Shown here in pieces: positions 24,801 to 35,857 of a stretch of 64,000 nt of DNA (its first letter is position 1; every line of letters starts with the position of its first letter). The stretch lies in NCBI GenBank assembly GCA_032871835.1, contig CM065300.1:111163088-111227087 (forward strand), given 5' to 3'. The notes beneath the pieces are model-generated. The model was not told the DNA's origin. It did no database searches and saw nothing but the letters and a program-made list of their open reading frames with translations. Both the position numbers and the translations under genes were made by a program. This DNA comes from Dipteronia dyeriana. Its lineage: Eukaryota > Streptophyta > Magnoliopsida > Sapindales > Sapindaceae.

Positions 24801-24870
24801 TTATTTTTAGCCTTCCTCCATCTTGTCTTGTAAGGATTTGGCTTGTTGATCTTACCACTTAGATTTTCCT
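21855..24870 (-). other. internal 3' region of D, non-coding
   Basis: It is AT-rich sequence with a CTTTT pyrimidine tract (22590-22670), tail blocks shared with E and F, and a CACCCCCAAACC stretch near 23450 that may be a second purine-rich tract on the minus strand. The A-rich and T-rich runs include an 11-12 nt T run at about 24511. No gene is seen. Fragmentary open frames under 70 codons are ignored. Confidence 0.6.
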
Positions 24871-24879
24871 AACTTATAG

Positions 24880-25790
24880 CAACCTTTTCTTTGTTTAGAA
24901 GTCAAACCGCTTCATTCATTGCCTGAATTTCTTGCTTAGCCTGTGAAAGCTCTGCAAGGTGGTTAGTTTCCATCTTCTTCATTATCTCCAAGGCATTTTC
25001 TCTTGTTTCAATTTTGGTTTGCATTAGCCGCATCCTCTTGGCAAAGTTCTCCTTAATCTCTCCTAGCTCTTTCACGAATGCACTATTTTCGGCTTCAAAG
25101 CTCTTCACTTGTAATTCAACCTCATTGTTCTTGTTAGCATTGCCTTCTATCTTCTTTTGGAGGGTTCCATTCTCCACCTTGACCTATTCAATTTCAATTG
25201 TGAGCTTTTCATTTTTTCGTTCAAGCTCATTAACTTTCACCCTTTCCGAGGCTTCCTTACCCTCAAATTCCTTCTTCATGAGCTAAAACTTCTTCTCAAG
25301 TTCTTCTCTCATCTCTTTTTTCACTTAGGAAGATTTTATCAGTTTTTCTTGAAGTGAATAGACTCTCTCTTATAATCTTTTAGATTGCTCTGGTTTTCTT
25401 CGGTGCTATTTTATCCACATTCGCTTCATTCTCAATTGCTTGTATAAGAGTATGAACACTGCTTCTTGTCTTCCCTTGCTCGAAATCATCTAATGCACTA
25501 CAACTCTTCTGATCAAGTTCTTCTCTTCTTTACAACTCCCCGGCTATTAGACTCATTTGAGCTTCGAGCCTATACAAGGAAGCATTAATCTCATGTGTTC
25601 TTTGTTTGCTCTTCTAGATGTCCACATCTAACTTTTCGCCCTTTGCCTGACGCGAGTGTAGGAAATCATCTGTCATCTGTCGAGTTGATTGCATGATACT
25701 CCTCATTTCTACTTCAAATGATGTACTAATTGGTTGGTAAGATGAGAGAGACTGCTTCTAGATGTTGACATTGCTAAAGCTCCATAAGGA
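24880..25790 (-). pseudogene. degraded coiled-coil ORF in D
   Basis: Read from about 25770 downwards on the minus strand, the sequence is rich in Glu, Lys, Gln and Leu in heptad-like spacing but crosses several stops and at least two frameshifts. The clearest pieces are MRSIMQSTRQMTDDFL (near 25710), MKKEFEGKEASERVKVNELE (near 25280) and the open 91-codon stretch 25177-24902 (MENGTLQKKIEGNANKNNEV...). I do not recognise the family. It could be the C-terminal part of a gag-like protein or an extra ORF; it has no zinc knuckle or enzyme motif. Confidence 0.5.
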
Positions 25791-25982
25791 ATCTTTGTGA
25801 GACCTCCAACTTTTGTTATATGAATCTGTAACAAGTTGTTGTCTATGCCCTTTATTCTGGCTGAAGTAATCAATAGAACCTAAAACAAAAAGAAACAAAA
25901 ACTACCAAAGAAGTAAAATGATACAAAAGATAACTTAACTAGATAAATAGATAACTAAGGTTAGCTACCTAATTAACGCCTT

Positions 25983-26000
25983 TCCCCGGCAGCAGTACCA
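25983..26000 (-). other. primer-binding site of D
   Basis: The minus strand reads TGGTACTGCTGCCGGGGA, a variant of the tRNA-Asp-type TGGCRCCGTTGCCGGGGA site of Athila/Tat-like gypsy elements. It lies four bases from the LTR end. Confidence 0.75.
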
Positions 26001-26004
26001 TTTT

Positions 26005-27559
26005 TGACTGAGCTATTTTTACTGATTATGAAATGCTCGTCAAACAATATTTATTAAACCTCTACAACTCCGAAAAATGTTTACAAAACAAGTACAATGG
26101 CAAGTCGAGGATCGTCTACAGGGAAAGGGGAATCAGATGGCTAAAACTAGTTGACTAATGTGAAACTAACGCTATGCATGAAAATGTAAAGATAAATGGA
26201 TTGGAGTTTGAAAGGTTAATAACTAAATATGCAAACTAGGATTAGGAAAGTTAATCAAAAATGAAATTATTGTTAATATGAGATGGGTGTTAGAAATGAT
26301 GGTTACGATTGAGGAATTGATGACCCAACAGGTGAATAATTGGAATGTATGAACTCTCATGAAATGAATGTAAATAAATCAATTGCAACCAATCTAGATG
26401 TATAGTATCGGTTGTATTCCCTCGTGAGTTTCCAATCTAGATGTATAGTATTGGCGACTCATGAGTGATTGTTAATGAATGCACATCTATCCAATTAAAG
26501 GACTAATCTCTTTATAAATTCACCAACCTAGATGTATAGTGTTGATGCTTAACCTATCGCAGGCAACCAACCTAGATGTATAGAATTGAATTGATCACCC
26601 TTTCAAGATCAGATTTAAAAATTGAGATTATTATGTTCGGGTCTCATTTGAGGATATAGTCTTGTTTGACCTTTCCATTTAATTTAGCTTAGGGAGATTA
26701 AGTAGATGTATACTCAATCACCCACACAAGCACATGAGTTTAAGAATACCAAATAGGTGTATACCTAAACAACTACCCAATTAATTCCCTCAATCAATTA
26801 GCTAATAGAGGAGTGTACAATCAAAAACAAACCAATCATGGGAAACAATTTAAACAGTGAATCAAACATAATTAATAGATTTAATAGAACAAAAATAGAG
26901 TTCATTACAAAGCCCAATATCCACCATTGTTCACATCAATCCCCTAGTGGGATGTGTAGCTACTCGTGACAATTACAACGAATTAACAAAGGGAAAAGAG
27001 ATAGAGAAGTTCCATGGCGAGAAACTCCACATTTCTTTAAGCTTTGATCCAAACTCCTAGTGTCCTTGAGTACATGATGATGTAAGATGGTTAGATTTGG
27101 TGGGTGTTAGTGTTGGGAAGAGAATAGAGTGATTTTAGATCCAGAAATTCGTATATCCTCCCCCCCCCCCCCCCTTTCATAATAGGAACAAGACATATTT
27201 ATAAGGTTTCCAAAACAGGGCTGAAAATCGCTGATGCGGCTGTCTGACGCACTGAATGCATGGTTAAGGACCTGCGCAGTGACCCGCGTAATTCCTTGAT
27301 GTTTGATATTTACCTCTCGATTTTTGGCAATTGCACGGACAAAGTTATGGACCCGCACATTGACCTGCACACTAGAGCATTTCTTCATCGATTTTGGCCT
27401 GTTTTTGCCCAATTCTCACACTTTTCATCCTTTCTTTTAAAATGTACGTTATTGACTGAAAACACATCAAATGAGCCATAAGACAAGTGAAAACACTCAA
27501 AAACTAGACAAAGGTAATGAAATTGAGGGCCAAAATATATGACAATTTTGCTCCGATCA
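26005..27559 (-). repeat. right LTR of D
   Basis: It is collinear with the left LTR. It carries the same CTAGATGTATAG motifs (about 26394-26770) and differs by substitutions, by a 15-base C run (27160-27174) where the partner has six C, and by deletions near 27255 and 27340. It ends CTCCGATCA. Confidence 0.85.
27160..27174. repeat. poly(C) run of 15
   Basis: This is a mononucleotide expansion within the right LTR of D; the left LTR has six C at the same place. The length may be affected by sequencing error. Confidence 0.7.
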
Positions 27560-27690
27560 AACTTGCATACCTTTTCCTCTTGGCCTTTTTCATTGAATCC
27601 TTTTGGTTGAATCATATATATAGTTTCGTCAAGACTTCCATTAAGAAAGGTTGTCTTGACATCCATTTGTCGAATCTCTAGGTCTAGAGA
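27560..27690 (-). pseudogene. stray copia reverse transcriptase fragment
   Basis: The minus strand reads LEIRQMDVKTTFLNGSLDE then TIYMIQPKGF and KVCKF, a well-preserved piece of the copia RT palm (about 43 residues), with no stop. It ends at the LTR of D on one side and meets B' tail sequence on the other. It differs from the A and C RT sequences. It could belong to the donor that supplied B', or be a filler fragment. Confidence 0.75.
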
Positions 27691-28176
27691 TGTCAAGATC
27701 AAGTTCACATGAATATGGAAGTAAATTATGGGTCATTCTAATGTACTGCTCAATCAATTTTTCTAGTCCAAAAATGCATGTTAGAGCATAGATGGGACAT
27801 GGATTACAAACAAGGAAAATTCAAACATATTAAATAAAAAGTCATATAATCATATATGCAACCAAGATGACTCACTTGAGTGGTAAAATGAACCTGGGTT
27901 GTAAACTTTTATTCAGTAGTGTATTTTGTGGATCATATGTGGCTAGAAGGATATCCCATGAGTTTTTTCCAATGGAGGGTTTCTCACGTAAATAATATCG
28001 TGAGTTTTTATTGTTTTATGCATAATAAAGTTTAATTGAATGCTTGATAATATGGTGTAGATTTGTTAATATTGATTAATTCAAAAAATTTGTAATCATT
28101 TGAATTAAAACTTATTCACACCCCCTCTAGGCATTTAGACAAACACGTTTTAGAGATTTTCAATTGGTATTAGAGC
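27691..28176 (-). mobile_element. B' unit 2, right part
   Basis: The end of the internal tail (-) at 27691-27890 joins inverted U5 (+) at 27891-28162 and the primer site TTGGTATTAGAGC (28165-28176). The tail/U5 junction is the same as in units 1 and 3. With 7822-8970 this makes one unit, less about 0.8 kb of tail. Confidence 0.65.
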
Positions 28177-30560
28177 TTTAGGTCTAAATGGGGAAGAGAT
28201 GATGTATTTATAGGGTTTAAATTAAACTACGTCATTTTGGTAAAGAAAAAATGATTTATGAGTATCAAAAGCGACCTCAGAGTGACCTGGATGATAGGTC
28301 AAAATATGCTTGAAAAAAAACTTGGAAGTCTAGACTCCCTGAGGTCGCTATGCTCTCGAAAAAAATACTATAGCACAACAGCTCCAGAAACGAGATACCC
28401 AAAACATGACCAAACGACAACGGAACCTTTTGTATAATATACTGATGAAAAAATGTGGATGTGTACTTTCTACACCTATTTATAGACATGTTTCAATGTA
28501 TATAGAAAGAGATATGGTGATTTGGGTGACCATAGGTCAAATTAGGATAACAATGGAGATACCCTATTTTAGTGGTCAATTTGGTGATTTCAAAACCAAT
28601 ACATGCGGTCATGAAAATATATCGTTGGAAAGATATGTGTGTCATCCAGAATCTTTTCTGAATCTTTCAAAATACAATTTGAATCATTGTATAAAATATT
28701 ACGGTAATAAGACCATACAAATGTCAGTTTTAAAAAACACTTAAATCATTGAAAACAATTCTTTCGAAACTAGACACACTACTCCAAATAACCAAACCAA
28801 ATCTAACCCAATGCACACAACAAGATATCATAAGTTAAAGAGCAATGCCTGATCGGGAACACATAAATGGCATCATAGAAATACAATAACAAAGAACATA
28901 CATAGAGTGTGTGATAAACACAAATACATAAGATCAAGTAAACATTCATATAAGAGACATAGAAATGCAAATGAAAGTGTGTGTGTGTGCATCTAAGTTT
29001 CTTCAAAGAGTTAACCAAAGTGATATACCTTTAAAGTGCTCATGAGTTTGATAATGTCGTTAAAGCTTGATCATAAGCGATAAAGCCTAATCTACCCTCA
29101 CAAGATAATCTCCAATTGTGGCTTGTCAACGAAGTAAGCCAATAAACAAACTTGGAACTTACAATCACCCCCTTGGTTATTTCTTTACAAAACCACCACT
29201 CACAAATCATCCTCACAAAGTAAAATCAATGAGAGGTCAACAGACACATTTTTTAAGTTAAAAAGATATACCTAAAAGCTAGATCTTCAAATCTTCCCTG
29301 TCTTGTAGACTAACCATCCCTACAAAAAAGATAACTACACTTTCCAAGACAAATGTATGTGAGGTGATCAAGGGAAATAAAAATAAGAACAATTTACATA
29401 GAATAAATTAAGCAACATGCAACAATGATGCAAATGCAAAAGCTCCCCCAAAAAATGTTATTCTCTCTAAACAAGTCGAACTTCCCTCATATGTAACTCT
29501 CTTAAGATGCAACTCAACCCCCCTAAATCCACACTACACCCCCCTTTTGTCACGAGATAGGCAAAGGAGTTTTCTCCAAGCGGGTCACTTAACAAAGAAA
29601 TATGTTTGCAAGATAAATGTATAATCATATACAAAAACTTTATGTAATTTAATTAAGTAAGAGAAATGTGATAGATTAATGCCTTGGATGAAAGACATGC
29701 AACTTTAACTTTCCAAAGCATGGAATTTGGTAAAGCAAATATCAAAAGAAATTCCCAAAGAAGTTAAACCAATTTGCACCCTTTTGCCATTTTAAAACAA
29801 GATAAAACTTTTTGAAACATTTAAAGCACACACAAGCAATTATTTTTTATACCTCAAAGGACAATTAGGACTTGGATATAAAATCCTTATTGATTGGATG
29901 GATATGAAATCCTAACTGGTTGTTGCCTTGTTCAGCCACTAAAAAGAAGGAGAATACTAAATTGGAAGAGACATCCTTATTAATTGAATGGACATGAGGT
30001 CCTTATTGAGCTTAGCCTTGTCAATTTTTTTCCCATACGATTTCACATACAAAACTCATGCATAATATTTAAGCATGTCAATATCAAGTTCACATGAACA
30101 TTGAGATAATTTATGGGTCAATCAAATGTACTTATCAATCAATTTTTCTAGTCCAAAAATGCATGTTTGAACATAAATGAGACATGGATTGCAAACAAGG
30201 AAAATGCACACTAATTAAATAAAAAGTCATTTAATCATATATGCAACCAAGATGAATCACTTGAGTGAGAAAATTAACCTAGGTTGTAAACTTTCATTCA
30301 ATAGTTTATTTTGTGGATCGCATGTGGCTAGAAGGATAGCCCCTGAGTTTTTCTCAATAAGGGGTTTCTTGCGTAAAGCATATCATGTATTTTTATTGTT
30401 TTATGCATAATAAAATTTAATTGAATGCTTGATAATATGGGGTAAATTTTTTCTAATATTGATTAATTCAAAAAGTTGGTAATCTTTCGAATTAAAACCT
30501 GTTCACATCTCCACTATGTGTATAGACATGCACGTTTTAGGAATTTTAAATTGGTATTAG
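28177..30560 (-). mobile_element. B' unit 3, complete
   Basis: In plus coordinates, U3 on the minus strand runs from 28177 (TATA at 28201-28213) to the LTR start at 29163; the polypurine tract follows at 29164-29178, the internal tail (-) reaches about 30272, inverted U5 (+) spans 30273-30549 and the inverted primer site lies at 30551. The period is about 2.39 kb. No open frame is longer than about 110 codons. A typical gag or pol is absent. Confidence 0.7.
28201..28213 (-). promoter_or_regulatory. TATA box of B' unit 3
   Basis: The minus strand reads CCTATAAATACATC, followed by ATCTCTTCCCCATTTAGACC, which aligns with the region after the TATA box of B1 (TATAAATTCATCATCG..CCCCATTCAGACC). The homology to B1 ends at the inversion joint. 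Confidence 0.6.
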
Positions 30561-31195
30561 AGCTCTAAGTCAAAATGAAGAATAAAATGATGTATTTATA
30601 GAGTCCAAATCAAACTATGTCATTTTGGGAAAGAATAAAATGATTTATGGGCGTCAAAAGCTAGCACAGGGCAACCTTGACGATATGTTGCTTCAAGGTC
30701 ACTTTGCTTTTGAGTTTGGGTGCTAAAATATGCTTGAAAAAGCAACTTGGAAGTAAGTTCATTTTGATGTCGCTATGTTCTCGGGGGAAAACGTGACAAC
30801 ACCACAACTCTAGATTCGAGCTACCTAAAACATGACCAAACGACATCGAAACCATTTTTATAGTATACCCATGGAAAGGTATAGATTTCTACTGTCTACT
30901 TTATTTTATAGATTGAGGTTTCATTATAAGTATAAAGAGATATGGTCATTCTAGTGACAAAAGGTCATATTTAGATAACAGCAGAGATGCCCTATTTTAG
31001 TGGTCAATTTGGAGATTTGAAAATCAATCTGAACGGTCATGAAATATTATGAATAATATATCGTTGGAAAGGTATGTGTGTCTAGTTTGACCAAAACCTT
31101 TAAAAATACAATTTGAATCATTGTATAAAATTTTATGAAAATAAGACCATACAAAGGTCAGTTTTGAAAAATGCTTATATCAATGAAAACCATCT
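30561..31195 (-). mobile_element. B' unit 4, U3 only
   Basis: It is U3 sequence on the minus strand with a TATA box (about 30588-30602), homologous to 28190-28790, ending where the plus-strand LTR of B1 begins. The array and B1 therefore meet head to head within U3. Confidence 0.65.
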
Positions 31196-32184
31196 TTTGT
31201 CCTTTAATCTCTCTCTAAGTTGTTTTTAGGGTACTTTTGTCCTTTCGCTTGGTGACATTTTTAACGCTATAAATTCATCATCGTCTTCCCCATTCAGACC
31301 TAAAACTCAGAACTTAAAACCCCTTGAGAGAGAAATTGACTCCTAGTGAGAGACTACTCAAAGAAACCATTTTGACTGAACCAAACTTCAATCCATGAGC
31401 ATCTAGCATCATCCTTGCATCTTCCAAGCATGGGTTTTATTGTTTGTCTTTGACTAGGTAATCTCTACATGCCCTATAATCTCTTGTTTAATTCTTATGA
31501 CATGTTTGCCTATGTTTAACATTTATTGTTGATTAAATGTATGTCTTTGAGTTTAATTGCATTTACAACATGCTTGGGTTGTTGATTGTTGGTTAAGATT
31601 TTGTGTTTGTTGATAGTTGGGATTTAGGACCATTTGCCCTTCTAGCTAAATCTACTTGTCTTGTTGCATATAGATATTGATATATAGGATTGATTGTTTG
31701 TTGCCATCATGATACACCAAGATAAGCATTTAGTATAGCCTAGCAATACTTGAATGTTATATTATTTTATCATATTTACATAGGCTGCCTAATCTTTTCA
31801 TTGGTTATTAAGCTTTGTGACAAAGTGGTTTAGCACACAAGCTTGTTGGTCCAAGATCACTAATAGAGGCCTGTTAGGTAGAGTGAAAGGGTTATTAATC
31901 GTGGATTGTGTGACAGGTGGTCAACCTGGGTTGTAACCTTTCATTCAAATAGTGAATTTTGTTGACCGTATATGACTAGAAGGATAGCCAGTGAGTTTTG
32001 CCATCACGTAAATCATATTGTGTCTGTTTGTTTTTTGGTTTTATGCATAATTATGTTTAATTGAATGCTTGATAATATGGGGTCAATTTATTAACATTGA
32101 TTAATTCAAAAAGTTGGTAATCAATTGAATAAAATCCTATTCATCCCCGCTAGGTATTTAGACATATACTTTAATGGAATATCA
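31196..32184 (+). repeat. 5' LTR of B1, U3-truncated
   Basis: This is a plus-strand LTR with its TATA box at 31267-31275 (CTATAAATT) and an R/U5 region collinear with 47405-48477 of B2, ending ATATCA before the primer site. Most of U3 is missing or replaced by B' sequence. Confidence 0.75.
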
Positions 32185-32304
32185 ATTGGTATCAGTGTTG
32201 GTGCCTAGAAATACTTAGGTGATCCGTGCTTTGTGTGTGTCTTGCTCTTTGCTTTTTGTTTGTTGCATGACATTTGCATCTCATTCATTTATAACCCAAA
32301 CAAT

Positions 32305-33512
32305 ATGAGTGAGTTAGGGCTCAGGAAAGAGGAAACATCAAGTATAAGACCACCTTTGCTTAAAGGTGATAATTATGTCTCATGGAAAGCCAAGATGGAG
32401 TCTTATATTTACAAAATAGATGACAATGCATGGATGGCAATTAAAGATGGCTACAGTTCTCCAATAACTACCATTGAAGTTGGAAGTTGTGTGCTCAAGC
32501 CCAAGTCCCATTGGAGTTCCTAAGAGTTTGAAGCCTCGAATTTGAACAACAAGGCGATGCATGCATTATTTAGTGCAATGGATCAGAATCAATAAAAACT
32601 CATCCAAATCACCAAAAATGCACATGAAGAATGGAAGATCTTAGAGACGGCACATGAGGAAACTAAAGTGGTGAAGGATTCTAAGCTCTAAGTTCTCCAA
32701 ATGCAACTTGAGTCAATTAGGATGGAGGAGAACAAGTGTTTTAAAGCTTCTAAGTAAAGTTGATAGACATTGTGAATCAAAGCCATCAACTTTGTGACCA
32801 TACTCTGATATGAGGATCAAGTAAAAGATCATGAGGTCACTACCTCTTAGATTCGAATCCAATGTGACGGTTCTTGAAAAAAATAGTGACTACAGTACAA
32901 TAAAGCTGGGTGAAATGATTGGAAGGCATATAGCCTATAAGTCTAGGTGGACTTCTACACCTACACCTCCCATGAAATGAAAGAGAGTAACCTTGAAGAC
33001 CTCCAAAATAATAAGGCAGAGGATAACTCAGATAATAAGGAAGCCCTCATGGTGAAGAGATTCAAGAAATTTATCAAATTTGATAAGAATGGCTTTGGAT
33101 TCAAAGGAAAGAAATGAAGCATAAGAATCCTTTCAAGAAAGTAGAGAAATCTCATAAGATGGATTACAAGAAGGGAATTCAATGCTATGAGTGCGGTGGG
33201 TTTGGTCATATTGCCACCGAGTGTGCTTATTCAAGAAAAGAAAAAGATTGGAAAGGCAGTGGTCGTGTCATCGAGTGATAGTGGAAGTGAAGAAGATTCC
33301 TAAAGTGAATATAAACTTATACTTAAGTGCAAAACATTTTGAGCCTCTCTTATGGAAGATTTAAAAAAAAGGCACTAAGGCCTTAAATTGTGATCTTGAA
33401 GAAGAAGTAGATGGTAAAGTAGCTAGGAGTGTGTTTAATGAAGCTACTTATGTGGATGTTGTTAACTTGGCAACGAATGACACTAGTGATGACTCCAGTG
33501 ATGAGAGTTCCT
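32305..33512 (+). pseudogene. B1 gag, first part
   Basis: Gag is the nucleocapsid precursor that packages element RNA. The N-terminus has PPLLKGDNYVSWKAKMESYI, the copia gag signature, and continues as KSHWSS, EFEAS, AMDQNQ, TAHEETKVVKDSKL with stops at about 32521, 32595 and 32689. The CCHC knuckle CYECGGFGHIATEC (about 33184-33225) is intact. The acidic Asp/Ser-rich tail ends DSSDESS where F is inserted. It is homologous to B2 gag throughout. Confidence 0.85.
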
Positions 33513-35055
33513 TGTTAGGTCGTTAAATATATATATTTGAAACTCCTAATTCATATGTTTTATGTTATTTTCTTGGGTGAAATTGAATATTTTAACGTTT
33601 TTGATGTGATTGTGTAGAAGATAGCTCTTGGAGTGACTTTGAAGACAAAATGGTGATTTTTAGTGAAGTTTAGAGAATTGCCACTATAGTAATTTCAACC
33701 TGTGAAGACCATATCTCCCTCCTCAGATTGAACCGGAAAGCTCTAAAAGTTTAGTTTCCAGTGCACTTTGCAATTTGTCAAACCTAGTTTTCTAGAGGAA
33801 GTTATGGCCCTTTTAGTGATTGAAAGTCAAAGCTGAAAAGTCTTCTGCGAGTCCTGATGAGGAAGCAATCCGAATTGGACCAGAATTAAGAAGAAAAATT
33901 CCCAAATCAAATCCTAATAACACTAGAAGATCATAACATGTTTGGAAAACTTACTAAACTCAAATTTGGAATTAATCATAAAAAGAAGAAATCCAAGTTA
34001 GGAAAGGATTTTTATTCCTTATTTCAGTCTTCTTTCCTACTTGATGTGTTTCCTACAACAAATCAAAGTGAGAATCTACAAGAGAAGTCACCTATAAATA
34101 CGAAGAGTTTTCTACAAGAGAGATTAATTGGTGGAGAGTTAAAGATTGAAGACTTTATCAACACTCTTTTATTCTACCTTTCTTTAGATTCGATGTTTTT
34201 ATTTATTTTTTAAAGTTTTTATTTCCAGCTAATTTTCTTATTTGTTAGGGATAACTTGAAGCCCTAGACATGATTCCAATGTAATAGACAAGTTTTATGT
34301 TTTAATGAAGTATTAATTTTCTTATATGATGATTTCGATTTCTCCATAAGAATTGTTTTTCTATTATCTTTGTTTCTTTGATTGACCATCTTAGGAGACG
34401 AACATTTTCTTGCATGCAACAATTAATTGGAATAAGACCTAATTAAGAGAAATTGAATCATGAATAACTTAGAATAAATACCATGTTTTAGGGTTCATGT
34501 GATATTCTCATTCTCTTTGTTCTTAATGGGTTCCGATTATTAAATCTAGTAAATACCCATGCTAGGTTATAATTTGGAATACAAGTATTTATGCAAATAA
34601 CATACAATCTACATTCTAACTAAGAGAGAATTGATGCAACTTGTGTGGAATGCCCACCGCCTTGTTGTGAATTTCTTCATCATATTTGATATCTTTAACT
34701 TCATTATTGTCTGTGGATTGGATGATTGTCTAGTGGTGGATAGAAGGTTTTAACTAGTGTTTTTCTATATATGTTTCATCATTAGATTTTTTGCTGTGTT
34801 TTATTTTTTGTTATTTAATTTTCTTTAGTTGAATAATCAAATCAAAAACCCCATTTGTGTGTGTGCATTTAGAATCTTTGTTTTTATATTTTTTGTTAGA
34901 TTAGAGTCCTAAAGTGTCTTTGATATAAACTCATTATTTAAGTAGGTAATTAATTCTCTGTGGGAATGACCCTTGCTTTTCCGATGTGCTATCGTTCATG
35001 ATTTGTTCACTTGCAAGGTTTTTACTATTTTTGTTTGCCTATTTGACAACCAACA
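33513..35055 (+). repeat. 5' LTR of F
   Basis: It runs from TGTTAGGTCG to GACAACCAACA. It shares TGAAGACCATATCTCCCTCC, the AAACCCCATTTGTGTGTGTG block and the CAACCAACA end with 40294-41751. Open frames here (for example 33938-34213) are not conserved as coding. Confidence 0.85.
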
Positions 35056-35061
35056 AGATTT

Positions 35062-35079
35062 TGGCACCACTATCGAGGA
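35062..35079 (+). other. primer-binding site of F
   Basis: TGGCACCACTATCGAGGA is a mutated tRNA-Asp-type site six bases after the LTR end, as in Athila-like gypsy elements. Confidence 0.7.
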
Positions 35080-35182
35080 ATTAAACTACTTACTTTTATT
35101 TTGAGTTGATTTTTTTTATTAGGCTTATCTTTTTTAGGTCTTTAATTTTTTTTCTTTCAATTTTATTTTATTTTCTTTATAT

Positions 35183-35857
35183 GTGAACATGAATTATTAT
35201 TGTCCCCAAATTAATCATCTTAGTAGTTTGGTTCAGCAATTGAGTGTAAGAGCTCAAGTGTGCGCAGTTAGCACAAATTATGGACATTCGTTAGAATCAT
35301 GCCCAAGTCTAGGAGACTATTGGGGGGAGAGAGCTCGAGTGAACTACATGAAACAAAGGAATGACCTATTTTTTAACACTTACAATCAACCTCAAGTGCA
35401 ATACCAATTCTTACCTCAACAATCCTCACCAAAGCAACCTCCTCGACAAGGTAAGTCTCTCGAAGTGTTACTTGAATCTCTTACTCTTAGTACTCATTCT
35501 TTTGTACAGAAAATGAGACTATCTATTAAGAATATTGAGAACCACATAGGAGAAATATCAACTTCGCTAAGCCAAAGAGAACAAGAAGGACTTCCTAGTC
35601 AAGTGATTCAAAACCCAAAAGATAACATGGAGTCATGCATAAAAATCACACTCCAAAGTGGCGAAGAGTTGTGGAAGGAGGAAGAGGAGAAGAGTGAGGC
35701 AAAAGAAGAAGAGGAAGGACACGAGAAAATTCCAATAAGTTTCATGAGTTACCCCATGACCCAAGCCATGACCCAAGATCACACCCAAGCCTTATTGAAC
35801 GAGCCTCGCCCTAAAAGTTTTCCAAGTCTTGATGAGATCTCCTCAAAGACTATTTAA
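35183..35857 (+). CDS. gypsy gag C-terminal ORF of F (224 aa)
   Basis: This is an open frame without stops, with ATG near 35189. Features in order are: N-terminal residues 20-45 with CAVSTNYGHSLESCP, a degenerate zinc-knuckle-like motif of gypsy gag; an Asn/Tyr/Gln-rich linker NTYNQPQVQYQFLPQQ (about 68-85); a helical SLEVLLESLTLSTHSFVQKM segment; and ITLQSGEELWKEEEE (about 155-170), the conserved LRSGK-type motif that precedes protease in Athila-like elements. The N-terminal capsid half is missing, so this is a deleted gag. It ends about 185 bp before the conserved post-pol motif at 36044. The open frame may be chance survival. Confidence 0.65.
   Translation: MNMNYYCPQINHLSSLVQQLSVRAQVCAVSTNYGHSLESCPSLGDYWGERARVNYMKQRNDLFFNTYNQPQVQYQFLPQQSSPKQPPRQGKSLEVLLESLTLSTHSFVQKMRLSIKNIENHIGEISTSLSQREQEGLPSQVIQNPKDNMESCIKITLQSGEELWKEEEEKSEAKEEEEGHEKIPISFMSYPMTQAMTQDHTQALLNEPRPKSFPSLDEISSKTI

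Larger units (their letters stand above)
19524..27559 (-). mobile_element. Gypsy-type element D, partly duplicated
   Basis: On the minus strand, two LTRs of about 1.55 kb (20286-21835 and 26005-27559) flank a 4.2-kb internal region with a primer site next to the right LTR and a polypurine tract next to the left. Left of the left LTR is a second, heavily deleted internal segment with its own primer site, so the structure is LTR-internal-LTR-internal, as unequal recombination would give. No reverse transcriptase, protease or integrase was found. A degraded coiled-coil frame is the only coding trace. Confidence 0.8.
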
